From: JBNFVY01 sp049943335 | GTDB lineage: Bacteria > Pseudomonadota > Alphaproteobacteria > Rhodobacterales > Rhodobacteraceae | Length of the DNA: 64,000 bases | Assembly (NCBI RefSeq): GCF_049943335.1 | Contig: NZ_JBNFVY010000003.1 | Location: 62,001-126,000, forward strand | Direction of reading: 5' to 3' | Shown here: one piece after another, positions 25,964 through 33,985 of the stretch | How positions within the stretch are numbered: position 1 is the first letter of the stretch | Layout of the letters: the number at the start of each line of letters is the position of its first letter | Translations under genes and position numbers: made by a program | Notes under the pieces: generated by a model | What the model saw: only the letters and a program-made list of their open reading frames with translations | Database searches by the model: none | What the model was told of the DNA's origin: nothing

Positions 25964-27190
25964 TCATTTCTCTTTCGGCTGCATCACCAACCAGATCAAC
26001 GCCCCGCCCGCCAGCATCAAAAAGGGTGTCATGGCCATGTTCACGGCAGTCCAGCCTTCTTGCGCGCTTCCTCCTGAGCAGTTCATAAGCCCGCCCGAAG
26101 CCAGCGATGCGATCGTGACGCATCCAAAGACGATCATGTCGTTCATGCCCTGCACGCGACCGCGTTCTTCGGCGGTATGGGCGCCGGCCAGCATCGTGGT
26201 CGCGCCGATAAAGCCAAAGTTCCAGCCAACGCCCAGCAGCACCAGCGCCAGAAAGAACTGCTCCAGATCGACGCCGGACAGACCGACGACCCCTGCGGCA
26301 GCCAAAATCGCAAGCCCAAGCGCAATGATCTTTTCCACGCCGAACCGCGCTATCAGGTGGCCGGTGAAAAAGGACGGCACAAACATCGCCAGAACGTGGG
26401 CGCTGACCACGTTGGCGGCATCGTTTTGTTCGAACCCGCACCCCACGACTGCCAGCGGGGTCGATGTCATGACCAGGTTCATCAACGCATAGCTCACCAT
26501 GGCGCAGATGATTGCGACGGCGACACGGGGGGTCCGCAACAGCTCCATACGGGTGCGTCCGGTGGGCGCGCCCTCTTCGGGGACGGGCGGCTTGGGAATG
26601 CGCAGGCCCAGGAAAAGCAGCGATCCGATCACGTTGATTGCGATTACGGCAAGGTATGCCCCAAGGAACGGCACGACAAAGGCCTGCGCCGTCACCTTGA
26701 CCAGCTGCGGGCCGATGATCGCCGACGCAAGCCCCCCGGCCATGACATAGGAAATCGCCTTGGGCCGAAAGTCTTCAGACGCCGTGTCGGCCGCGGCAAA
26801 CCGATAAAACCCTTGCGCCGACATATAGACCCCCGTGCACAACGATCCGATCAGGAACAAGGCGAAGCTCTGGGTATAGAGCCCCCACGCCCCGATCGCC
26901 GCACCGATCGCGCCCATCATCGCGCCGATGGCAAATCCTGTTGGCCGGCCAAAGCGTTGCATGATGGCCGACAGGGGGGTCGCCGACAGCATGGACCCCA
27001 GAACGATCAAGGAAATCGGCAGGGTGGCGAAGCAAGGGTTGCTGGCCAGTGACTGGCCCGCCAATCCGCCCAGCGTAAAGATCATTGGCATTTGCGCGCC
27101 AAGAAAGGCCTGCGCGATCACAAGGATCACGACGTTGCGCATAGTGGTTCGGCTGGGGCCGGTCGTTGCGGCGTCGGTCACATTCGTCAT
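25964..27190 (-). CDS. MFS transporter
   Basis: The 408-residue protein has about 12 hydrophobic helices with the cytoplasmic loop between helices 6 and 7 (IPKPPVPEEGAPTGRTR), typical of major facilitator transporters. Helix 1 begins near residue 18. Substrate is unknown. It starts 73 bp downstream of an 18-bp palindrome whose sequence recurs before cobA and the DNA glycosylase, so it is probably co-regulated with them. It lies on the same strand directly downstream of cobA. Confidence 0.88.
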   Translation of the reverse strand: MTNVTDAATTGPSRTTMRNVVILVIAQAFLGAQMPMIFTLGGLAGQSLASNPCFATLPISLIVLGSMLSATPLSAIMQRFGRPTGFAIGAMMGAIGAAIGAWGLYTQSFALFLIGSLCTGVYMSAQGFYRFAAADTASEDFRPKAISYVMAGGLASAIIGPQLVKVTAQAFVVPFLGAYLAVIAINVIGSLLFLGLRIPKPPVPEEGAPTGRTRMELLRTPRVAVAIICAMVSYALMNLVMTSTPLAVVGCGFEQNDAANVVSAHVLAMFVPSFFTGHLIARFGVEKIIALGLAILAAAGVVGLSGVDLEQFFLALVLLGVGWNFGFIGATTMLAGAHTAEERGRVQGMNDMIVFGCVTIASLASGGLMNCSGGSAQEGWTAVNMAMTPFLMLAGGALIWLVMQPKEK

Positions 27191-27262
27191 GGTGAATGGT
27201 TAGCGGGCGGCGTGGGGTTTGAAAAGCGCCATTTCGTGATCGGGCCAGGAATAAACCATGAT

Positions 27263-27280
27263 CCATACGCCGGCGTATGG
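27263..27280. promoter_or_regulatory. 18-bp palindromic operator before the MFS gene (copy 1)
   Basis: CCATACGCCGGCGTATGG is a perfect palindrome lying 73 bp upstream of the MFS start codon. It shares the core TACGCCNNCGTA with copies at 28207 and 28247. Confidence 0.7.
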
Positions 27281-27292
27281 GGGCGGCCCAGG

Positions 27293-28135
27293 TCAGCCGG
27301 GGGCGCGTTTCAGCGGATCGAGGTCACGCGGCACTTGCCCTGCGGCCCAGGATTGCCAGTCCAGCACCTGCCGCATCAGAACCGATCGCCCGATACAGAT
27401 GATCGCAGGTGGGTTGAACGCCGCCGCAGCGATGTCATCCACCATACGCCCCAGTGTGGTCTCAAGCACCTTCTGATCGGGCGTTGTTGCCTGCGCGACA
27501 ACCGCCACGGGTTCGTCTTTGGGCCGGCCGGCATCCAGCAGAGCGCCAGCGATCTCGGGGGCGTGTTTCATCCCCATGTAGATCACCAGAACCTGGCTGC
27601 CCTTGGCCAGGGCCTTCCAGTCCAGCGATGCGGGCGTTTGTCCGGTCTGATCGTGGCCTGTCACAAAGGTAACGGCCTGGTTCACGTCGCGATGCGTAAC
27701 CGGGATGCCTGCATAGGCGAGCCCACCGATCCCGGCGGAAATTCCGGGAATGATGCGGATGGGTATGCCTTGTTGCACCAGCGTTTGCGCCTCTTCGCCG
27801 CCCCGCCCGAACACGAACGGATCGCCGCCTTTGAGGCGCAAGACCCGCTTGCCAGCCTTGGCCAGTTCACACAGCCGCAGCGAAATATCCGCCTGTTTCG
27901 CTGACGGTTTTCCACCGCGTTTGCCCGCATAGATCCGTTCAGCGCGCGGTAGCGCCCAATCCAGAATGGCCGCATCGACCAACGCGTCGTAAACAATCAC
28001 ATCTGCCTGCCGCAACCCGTTGAGCGCATGGAGCGTCAGCAGCCCCGGGTCGCCAGGCCCAGCCCCGCAGAGCCAGACCCAGCCCGGTTTCAATTCGGGC
28101 CAGTTACCATTGGGAAGCGGGGGCGAGTCGGTCAT
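27293..28135 (-). CDS. cobA: uroporphyrinogen-III C-methyltransferase
   Basis: This SAM-dependent enzyme methylates uroporphyrinogen III at C2 and C7 to precorrin-2, the branch point to sirohaem and cobalamin. The 280-residue protein has the motifs VWLCGAGPGDPGLLTLHAL, RLKGGDPFVFGRGGEEA and GIPVTHRDVNQAVTFVTGH. The ATG at 28135 has AAGGA upstream; the frame is open further, but those residues are not family-like. It lies upstream of the MFS gene and divergent from a DNA glycosylase gene. Two palindromes lie in the shared intergenic region. A sirohaem role is as likely as a B12 role, since no other cob genes are near. Confidence 0.93.
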   Translation of the reverse strand: MTDSPPLPNGNWPELKPGWVWLCGAGPGDPGLLTLHALNGLRQADVIVYDALVDAAILDWALPRAERIYAGKRGGKPSAKQADISLRLCELAKAGKRVLRLKGGDPFVFGRGGEEAQTLVQQGIPIRIIPGISAGIGGLAYAGIPVTHRDVNQAVTFVTGHDQTGQTPASLDWKALAKGSQVLVIYMGMKHAPEIAGALLDAGRPKDEPVAVVAQATTPDQKVLETTLGRMVDDIAAAAFNPPAIICIGRSVLMRQVLDWQSWAAGQVPRDLDPLKRAPG

Positions 28136-28206
28136 GGCATCCTTATGCATCGGGTTAAGCGCCGGGGGAAGGACCTGGCGACCCGGGCCCGGCGAACGCG
28201 GGCGTG

Positions 28207-28224
28207 CCCTACGCCAGCGTAGGG
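28207..28224. promoter_or_regulatory. 18-bp palindromic operator before cobA (copy 2)
   Basis: CCCTACGCCAGCGTAGGG has 8-bp arms around a CA centre. It lies 72 bp upstream of the cobA start, the same distance as copy 1 to the MFS start. Confidence 0.7.
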
Positions 28225-28246
28225 TGGGGGATTTTTCTTTCCCTGG

Positions 28247-28264
28247 CCATACGCCCCCGTATAG
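28247..28264. promoter_or_regulatory. 18-bp operator before the DNA glycosylase (copy 3)
   Basis: CCATACGCCCCCGTATAG keeps the ATACG/CGTAT half-sites with the same 4-bp spacing but is less symmetric. Its centre is 40 bp from that of copy 2, and it is 48 bp upstream of the glycosylase ATG. Confidence 0.6.
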
Positions 28265-28311
28265 TCGGCCCATGATCTTCCAAAGCTCCAAAATTCGCTG
28301 GCTGCACTGAA

Positions 28312-28962
28312 ATGACGGACACATGGCATCGCAACGTCGGGCGGATCATCCAGACCCCTGATTGCGTGGCCGAGGGCGCGGCGCACCTGTCCGCCTGCGA
28401 GCCGCGCTTCGCCTTCGCCCTGTCGCAAACCGGCCCCTTGCCCCTGCGCCGGCGCAAGGATGGGTTCGAGGCCCTGTTCAGCGCCATCGTCAGCCAACAG
28501 GTCAGCGTGGCAGCCGCCAACGCCATCTGGGGCCGGTTGAAAGCGGCACGTTTGACCGGGCCGCGCAAGGTCACTTGGGCAAGCGAAGACGATTTTCGCG
28601 CCTGTGGCCTCAGCCGCCAGAAAATCCGCTATGCCAAGGCCCTGGCCGGCGCGGGGATCCGGTTTGATACCTTGCGCGATGCGCCGGTGGACGAGGTGGT
28701 GCAATCGCTGGTCGCGGTGCCTGGCATCGGTGTCTGGACGGCCGAGATCTATGCGATGTTTTCGCTGGGACGGGCGGATGTCTTTGCGCCGGGCGACCTG
28801 GCTTTGCAGGAAAGCGCGCGCCTGTTGTTTGACCTGGACGCAAGGCCGACTGAAAAGCAACTGCGGCAAATGGCCGAAGCCTGGAGCCCCTGGCGATCGG
28901 TTGCAGCCCGGCTGCTCTGGGCCTACTACCATGTGGAAAAGAACAGGGAAGGGATCCGATGA
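28312..28962 (+). CDS. DNA-3-methyladenine glycosylase II (AlkA family)
   Basis: The 216-residue protein is an HhH-GPD base-excision glycosylase that removes alkylated purines. It shows the SQQVS motif (61-65), the hairpin PGIGVWTAEIYAMF (137-150) and the catalytic Asp162 in FAPGDLALQ. It is shorter than E. coli AlkA because it lacks the N-terminal TBP-like domain, as usual for the alphaproteobacterial form. It overlaps the esterase gene by 4 bp. An operator copy lies 48 bp before the start. Confidence 0.92.
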   Translation: MTDTWHRNVGRIIQTPDCVAEGAAHLSACEPRFAFALSQTGPLPLRRRKDGFEALFSAIVSQQVSVAAANAIWGRLKAARLTGPRKVTWASEDDFRACGLSRQKIRYAKALAGAGIRFDTLRDAPVDEVVQSLVAVPGIGVWTAEIYAMFSLGRADVFAPGDLALQESARLLFDLDARPTEKQLRQMAEAWSPWRSVAARLLWAYYHVEKNREGIR

Positions 28963-29636
28963 CACGTCAATTGCAAGACCAGAGCCGCCCGGCGGCCAGT
29001 GGCACCACCAAATCGCTGGTGATCTTTCTGCACGGCTACGGCGCTGACGGGCCGGATCTGCTGGGGCTGGCTGATCCGTTGTCGCAGCATTTGCCGGACA
29101 CCGTGTTTCACGCGCCAAATGCACCCGAACGTAGCGCGGCCAACCCGATGGGCTACCAGTGGTTTGCGATCCCGTGGATGGACGGATCGTCAGAAGACGC
29201 GGCCAATGCCGGCCGACTGCAGGCGATCGAGGATCTCAATGCCTATATCGACGATGTCATGGCCGCCGAGGGGGTCACCGCCGCACAGACCGCATTGGTC
29301 GGCTTTAGCCAGGGCACGATGATGGCATTGCATGTGGCGCCGCGCCGGGCCGAGCCATTCGCCTGCGTGGTTGGATTTTCCGGGCGGTTGCTTGACCCCG
29401 AATCTTTGGCCGCCGAGACCGTTTCACGCCCGCCGATCCTGCTGATCCATGGCGACGCGGACGACGTCGTGCCGCCGCAATCGCTGCCCGAAGCCGGCAA
29501 TGCCCTGACCGAAGCCGGGTTTGACGTTTTCGCCCATGTCATGAAGGGCACCGGCCACGGAATCGCGCCCGATGGGCTGTCGGTGGCGCTGAGCATGCTG
29601 CACGACAAGCTTGGGTACGGCGACAAAGACAAATAG
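28959..29636 (+). CDS. phospholipase/carboxylesterase family alpha/beta hydrolase
   Basis: The 225-residue protein has the alpha/beta-hydrolase fold with the oxyanion strand LVIFLHGYGADGPDLLGLA. The nucleophile is Ser117 in VGFSQGTMM, the Asp lies in LIHGDADDVVP and the His in KGTGHGI, a complete triad. It belongs to the small carboxylesterase/acyl-protein-thioesterase-like group; the natural substrate is unknown. Its start overlaps the glycosylase stop (ATGA), so both are in one operon. Confidence 0.9.
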   Translation: MTRQLQDQSRPAASGTTKSLVIFLHGYGADGPDLLGLADPLSQHLPDTVFHAPNAPERSAANPMGYQWFAIPWMDGSSEDAANAGRLQAIEDLNAYIDDVMAAEGVTAAQTALVGFSQGTMMALHVAPRRAEPFACVVGFSGRLLDPESLAAETVSRPPILLIHGDADDVVPPQSLPEAGNALTEAGFDVFAHVMKGTGHGIAPDGLSVALSMLHDKLGYGDKDK

Positions 29637-29744
29637 GTGGCGCGTCAGGCGGGGCACAGACGGAGCACAGGCAGGGCGAGGCAAAACAAACGGGGCGGTT
29701 TAATGGTTTTTTACATTTTTCACGCCAAGTTCACCCACAAGGTG

Positions 29745-29773
29745 TTGACCGCCCCCGGGCCGCAACCTACCTT
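29745..29773 (+). promoter_or_regulatory. sigma-70 promoter of a small-protein gene
   Basis: TTGACC (29745-29750), 17 bp, TACCTT (29768-29773). It lies 30 bp before a small frame with a strong ribosome binding site. Confidence 0.6.
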
Positions 29774-29803
29774 AAGATGTAGTTGGAGCTGAGGAGATAC
29801 CCC

Positions 29804-29917
29804 ATGGATCTGTTGATCACCGCTTTTGCATTTGGTGCAATGTCGCTGTGGGCAGGCGTGGCTCTCGCCCCTCAGCCCAAACGTATCCCGGTCAAGGTAG
29901 ATCAGTCGCGCAAATAG
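29804..29917 (+). CDS. 37-residue small hydrophobic protein
   Basis: A short frame encodes MDLLITAFAFGAMSLWAGVALAPQP followed by a basic tail. The first 22 residues form one hydrophobic helix, which could be a membrane anchor or a signal peptide. GAGGAG precedes the ATG with ideal spacing, and a clear promoter lies upstream, which makes real expression likely. No family is recognised. It stands alone between the esterase and HNH genes. Confidence 0.6.
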   Translation: MDLLITAFAFGAMSLWAGVALAPQPKRIPVKVDQSRK

Positions 29918-30146
29918 GCGCTGGCCAAAGGGCAGCCGTCTCTGTCCTTCAATAACGCGTTGAGGATTCAGTTTCTGCGCGCGTAGTGACCGTCATTTCC
30001 CTGTCGTTTTTCCCCGTTACAGATGGGCCCACATCAAGGGGCTTGTCACCATTTTGCCCCGAGATATAGTGGCGATAAGAAGGGGCGGGCGCTCCGCCCT
30101 GGACCAAGAGAACTTGGGAATCGGGCGGAACGGGAGTCATTTGCCG

Positions 30147-30731
30147 ATGGACGGAGATTTCAGGTCAGAATTCGTGCGAGAGCCATCAGCGCTCAGGCAC
30201 CACCCGGCCTTGGTGCTGAACGCGGATTACAGGCCCTTGTCCTATTATCCACTGTCGCTTTGGCCATGGCAGGATGCGGTCAAGGCCGCGGTTCTGGACC
30301 GGGTCGATATCGTGGCCGAATACGATACGATCGTTCGAAGTCCATCGACCGAGATACGCATCCCCTCTGTCGTTGTCCTCAAAGATTATGTTCGACCCCA
30401 AAAGCGCGTGGCCTTCACGCGCTTTAATTTGTTTTTACGGGATGAATTCCAATGCCAGTATTGCGGTGCCAAGGGTGATCTGACCTTTGATCACGTGATC
30501 CCGCGGGCAAGCGGCGGCATAACCAGCTGGGAAAACGTGGTGGCCGCCTGTGCGCCGTGCAACTTGCGCAAAGGCTCGCGCAGCCTGCGCCGCTCGGGCC
30601 TGAACCTGCGCAAACCGCCGCGCCAGCCCGCGGCCGAAGAACTGCGCAACATGGGCCGGAAATTCCCGCCCAACCACCTGCATGAAAGCTGGATGGATTT
30701 CCTGTACTGGGATGCCGAACTAGAAGCGTAG
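30147..30731 (+). CDS. HNH endonuclease
   Basis: The 194-residue protein has a complete HNH domain: zinc ligands Cys103/Cys106 and Cys135/Cys138, DHVIPRASGG with the catalytic His116, and Asn130 in SWENVV. The N-terminal part (PALVLNADYRPLSYYPLSLW) is typical of a widespread chromosomal HNH group with unknown DNA target. A longer frame reaches back to 30054, but the ATG at 30147 follows GGGAG and begins the recognisable part. It is convergent with the radical SAM gene. Confidence 0.88.
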   Translation: MDGDFRSEFVREPSALRHHPALVLNADYRPLSYYPLSLWPWQDAVKAAVLDRVDIVAEYDTIVRSPSTEIRIPSVVVLKDYVRPQKRVAFTRFNLFLRDEFQCQYCGAKGDLTFDHVIPRASGGITSWENVVAACAPCNLRKGSRSLRRSGLNLRKPPRQPAAEELRNMGRKFPPNHLHESWMDFLYWDAELEA

Positions 30732-30737
30732 GGCGCG

Positions 30738-31682
30738 TCAGGCCGAACAGCTGGCCCCGCCAAGAACACAGAATTTCGCGCAATGGGGGTGGTTCAGGGA
30801 TACGTCGCGCTCCGCCTCGGCCAGGGTTTCGCCCAGTTCGAACTGTCGATCATAGGCCAGCAGCGTGCAGGCCATCACGGTCGGACGGTCCGCGCCTTTG
30901 CGTTTCACGACCATGCGCGATGAGGCGCACATGACATCGGCGGGATCCTTGTTCAGGATGCCCCAACAGTCCGTCGTGATTTCCGGCACATCGACCGACG
31001 CGTCCATTTCCGGAAATATCACCGTAACGGCAGGGTCCTGCGGATCGATTCGATAGCCCCGGTCCGCGAACAGCGCCGCATACCCCGCGCGCGCGGCCGC
31101 ATCGGTTTCGCCCCACATTGACCGACCCGCAAGAGCCATCGCGATGCCTTCGTCGCGCAGCCAGTCCATGCCCTCAATCGTGCGGGCGAAACTGCCGCTG
31201 CCGCGTTCGGCGTCGTGGTTGCGCGCGTCGTAGTGGTCAAGCGACACGCGCAGCGTCATCTGACCCGGGTACTGGCGGTTCAGCTTTCGCAGCCCGTCCT
31301 GAATGCGCGGGCGCATCATCGGGCGCATGGCATTGGTCAAAACCAACACCTGATATCCGGCGCCAAGCGACAGGCCGATAATGTCGATGATCTGCGGGTT
31401 CATGAACGGCTCGCCGCCGGTCAGACCGATTTCCCGTACCGGCCAGTCACGCTGGGGGATCTGGTCGAGGAAAGATTTGACGTCTGCCCCGGTCAGATAG
31501 ACCAGCGCGTCGTTGGTTGGCGAGCTGTCGATGTAGCAATTCGCACAGGTGATATTGCACAGTGTGCCGGTGTTGAACCACAAGGTCGTGGCCCCCGACA
31601 GCGCAACCGTGGCCCGCTGAGATCCGTCGGCCGTCACCTCTGGATCGATAAACTTGCCGTGGTTCGCACAGATGTCTTTCAT
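30738..31682 (-). CDS. radical SAM protein with C-terminal Cys cluster
   Basis: The 314-residue protein binds a 4Fe-4S cluster through Cys42-x3-Cys46-x2-Cys49 (LCNITCANCYID) and SAM through GLTGGEPFMNP. Cysteines near the C terminus (CWGILN, MCASSR, FCVLGGASCSA) suggest an auxiliary cluster of SPASM/twitch type. These proteins often modify peptides or cofactors; the reaction is unknown. No precursor peptide or partner is seen nearby. It is divergent from zwf. Confidence 0.85.
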   Translation of the reverse strand: MKDICANHGKFIDPEVTADGSQRATVALSGATTLWFNTGTLCNITCANCYIDSSPTNDALVYLTGADVKSFLDQIPQRDWPVREIGLTGGEPFMNPQIIDIIGLSLGAGYQVLVLTNAMRPMMRPRIQDGLRKLNRQYPGQMTLRVSLDHYDARNHDAERGSGSFARTIEGMDWLRDEGIAMALAGRSMWGETDAAARAGYAALFADRGYRIDPQDPAVTVIFPEMDASVDVPEITTDCWGILNKDPADVMCASSRMVVKRKGADRPTVMACTLLAYDRQFELGETLAEAERDVSLNHPHCAKFCVLGGASCSA

Positions 31683-31816
31683 GTCGGTCCTTCCCGTTTC
31701 ACGACACGCTAGCGATCGATCGCCGCCCCGAAAAGAGGGCAGCTTTTTTCCTGACGCGGTTGTGAAGGGCGCACTTGATGCTAGACTTATCCCTGCGTGA
31801 TCGGTAGACGGTAGGC

Positions 31817-31828
31817 GTTAGCGCTAAC
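31817..31828. promoter_or_regulatory. LacI-type palindromic operator before zwf
   Basis: GTTAGCGCTAAC is a perfect 12-bp palindrome with the central CG typical of LacI-family operators. It lies 24 bp upstream of the zwf ATG, where a bound repressor would block transcription or its start. No LacI-family gene is in the window. Confidence 0.6.
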
Positions 31829-31852
31829 AGCCCACGACCAAGGAGCATCCGC

Positions 31853-33307
31853 ATGGTTTCTCGAGTCATTCCGGTTGATGATTTCGATCTGGTGATTTTC
31901 GGCGGTACGGGTGACCTGGCCCGGCGCAAGATCCTTCCGGGCCTCTACCGCCGCTTTTGCGCGGGTCAGATGCCGGACGGGGCGCGGATCATCGGGGCGG
32001 CGCGCACGGATTACGATACGGACGGCTATCGCCAGTTCATCCGCGAGGCGATCGAGGAATTCAGCGAAAAGAACGATTGCGGCCCCGAGCGGATCGACGC
32101 TTTTCTGCATCGTCTTGACTATGTGGCGATTGACGCCAAAGGCACCGGCGGCTGGCCGGTGCTGGCACAAAAAGTGCGCCGCAACGTGATCAACGCATTT
32201 TACTTTTCAGTCGGGCCCAGCCTGTTCGGCGATATTGCCGAACGTCTTCACGCCTATGATATCACGGACGACGACAGCCGGATCGTGGTGGAAAAGCCAT
32301 TCGGGCGCGATCTGGCTTCGGCCCGGCAGCTCAATGCGGTTCTGGCGGCACATTTCGACGAGAGTCAGATTTACCGGATCGATCATTATCTGGGCAAGGA
32401 AACGGTGCAGAACCTGATGGCGGTGCGGTTCGGCAACATCCTGTTCGAGCCGCTTTGGAACGCGCAGTTCGTCGATCATATCCAGATCACCGTGGCCGAA
32501 ACAGTGGGGGTTGGCGGGCGCGGCGAATATTATGACAAGTCTGGCGCCATGCGCGACATGGTGCAAAACCATCTGATGCAGCTTTTGTGCCTGATCGCGA
32601 TGGAGCCGCCCAGCCGGTTCGATCCTGACGCGGTGCGCGACGAAAAGCTCAAGGTGATCCGGGCGCTTGAACCGGTCGATCTGCACCATTTGGTGCGCGG
32701 TCAATACGAGGCCGACGGCGACAGCCCGAGCTACCGCGAAGAGGCGGGCGATCCGCGCTCGCGCACCGAAAGTTTCATCGCCATGCGTTGTCACATATCG
32801 AACTGGCGGTGGGCGGGCACGCCATTCTATCTGCGCACCGGCAAGCGGATGCGGGCGCGCACATCGGAAATCGCCGTGGTGTTCAAGGACGCGCCCCATT
32901 CGATCTTTGGTGCCGATGCGGGGCGGCATGCCAACGTGCTGTCGATCCGCTTGCAACCGAACGAAGGCATCACCTTGAAGGTTACGATCAAGGAACCGGG
33001 GCCGGGCGGGATGCGCCTGATCGATGTGCCGCTCGATATGAGCTTTGCCGATGCTTTGGGTGACGAGGCAGAAGATATCCCGGACGCCTACGAGCGGCTG
33101 ATCATGGACGTGATCCGGGGAAACCAGACCTTGTTCATGCGCGGCGACGAAGTCGAGGCCGCTTGGGCCTGGACCGATCCGGTCATCGAAAGCTGGGAGC
33201 GGCGCCACGACGTGCCCAAACCCTATGAACAGGGGTCGACTGGCCCCGAAGATGCCGCCGTCATGATGCATCGTGACGGCCGGCGCTGGCGCGAGATCAA
33301 AGTATGA
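31853..33307 (+). CDS. zwf: glucose-6-phosphate 1-dehydrogenase
   Basis: Zwf oxidises glucose 6-phosphate to 6-phosphogluconolactone with NAD(P)+, feeding the Entner-Doudoroff and pentose-phosphate routes. The 484-residue protein has the nucleotide loop FGGTGDLARRKILPG and the catalytic RIDHYLGKETVQN motif. AAGGAG lies before the ATG at 31853. It is the first gene of zwf-pgl-pgi and overlaps pgl by 4 bp. A LacI-type operator lies just upstream. Confidence 0.97.
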   Translation: MVSRVIPVDDFDLVIFGGTGDLARRKILPGLYRRFCAGQMPDGARIIGAARTDYDTDGYRQFIREAIEEFSEKNDCGPERIDAFLHRLDYVAIDAKGTGGWPVLAQKVRRNVINAFYFSVGPSLFGDIAERLHAYDITDDDSRIVVEKPFGRDLASARQLNAVLAAHFDESQIYRIDHYLGKETVQNLMAVRFGNILFEPLWNAQFVDHIQITVAETVGVGGRGEYYDKSGAMRDMVQNHLMQLLCLIAMEPPSRFDPDAVRDEKLKVIRALEPVDLHHLVRGQYEADGDSPSYREEAGDPRSRTESFIAMRCHISNWRWAGTPFYLRTGKRMRARTSEIAVVFKDAPHSIFGADAGRHANVLSIRLQPNEGITLKVTIKEPGPGGMRLIDVPLDMSFADALGDEAEDIPDAYERLIMDVIRGNQTLFMRGDEVEAAWAWTDPVIESWERRHDVPKPYEQGSTGPEDAAVMMHRDGRRWREIKV

Positions 33308-33975
33308 AGCTGATCGAATATCCCGACCGCGACGCACTGATGCTGGACCTGGCCGACATCCTGGTCAGCGAACTGCGCAATGCGCTCGACCGGCAAGAGC
33401 GGGCCAGTTTTTGCGTGCCGGGCGGCACGACACCTGGCCCGATCTTTGACACACTCAGTGCGGTGCATCTGGAATGGGACCGGGTCGATGTGCTGCTGAA
33501 CGACGAACGCTGGGTACCTGAAACCTCGGATCGGTCAAATACCGCGCTGTTGCGGCGCCGCCTGATCACCGGAACGGCGTCCGAGGCGCGGCTTGTCCCG
33601 CTCTATGCCGATGTGCCCGAACCCGAAGACGCGCTGGACGATCTGGCCGCAGGCGTGCAGGCGGTGCTGCCGTTGTCGGTGCTGTTGTTGGGCATGGGGG
33701 CGGATATGCACACCGCATCGCTGTTTCCCGGTGCGGATCGTCTGGAACAGGCGCTTGCGCCCGATGCGCCGGTGCTGTTGCCAATGCGCGCGCCAGGCGC
33801 ACCCGAAGCGCGTATCACCTTGGCGGCGCGCGTGTTGCAGGGCGCCATGTCGACCCATATCGTGATCACCGGCGATGACAAACGCGCCGTCATCGAACGC
33901 GCGGCCCGACTGCCCCCGACCGAAGCGCCGGTGGCGGCGGTGTTGCCGAACGCACAGGTGCACTGGGCTGCATAA
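33304..33975 (+). CDS. pgl: 6-phosphogluconolactonase
   Basis: Pgl hydrolyses the lactone made by Zwf to 6-phosphogluconate. The 223-residue protein is of the DevB/NagB-like type, with FCVPGGTTPGPIFDTL, NDERWVPETSDRSN and LLGMGADMHTASLFPG. The ATGA overlap with zwf shows translational coupling, and pgi follows 10 bp after the stop. Confidence 0.95.
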   Translation: MKLIEYPDRDALMLDLADILVSELRNALDRQERASFCVPGGTTPGPIFDTLSAVHLEWDRVDVLLNDERWVPETSDRSNTALLRRRLITGTASEARLVPLYADVPEPEDALDDLAAGVQAVLPLSVLLLGMGADMHTASLFPGADRLEQALAPDAPVLLPMRAPGAPEARITLAARVLQGAMSTHIVITGDDKRAVIERAARLPPTEAPVAAVLPNAQVHWAA

Positions 33976-33985
33976 GGACAGGATT

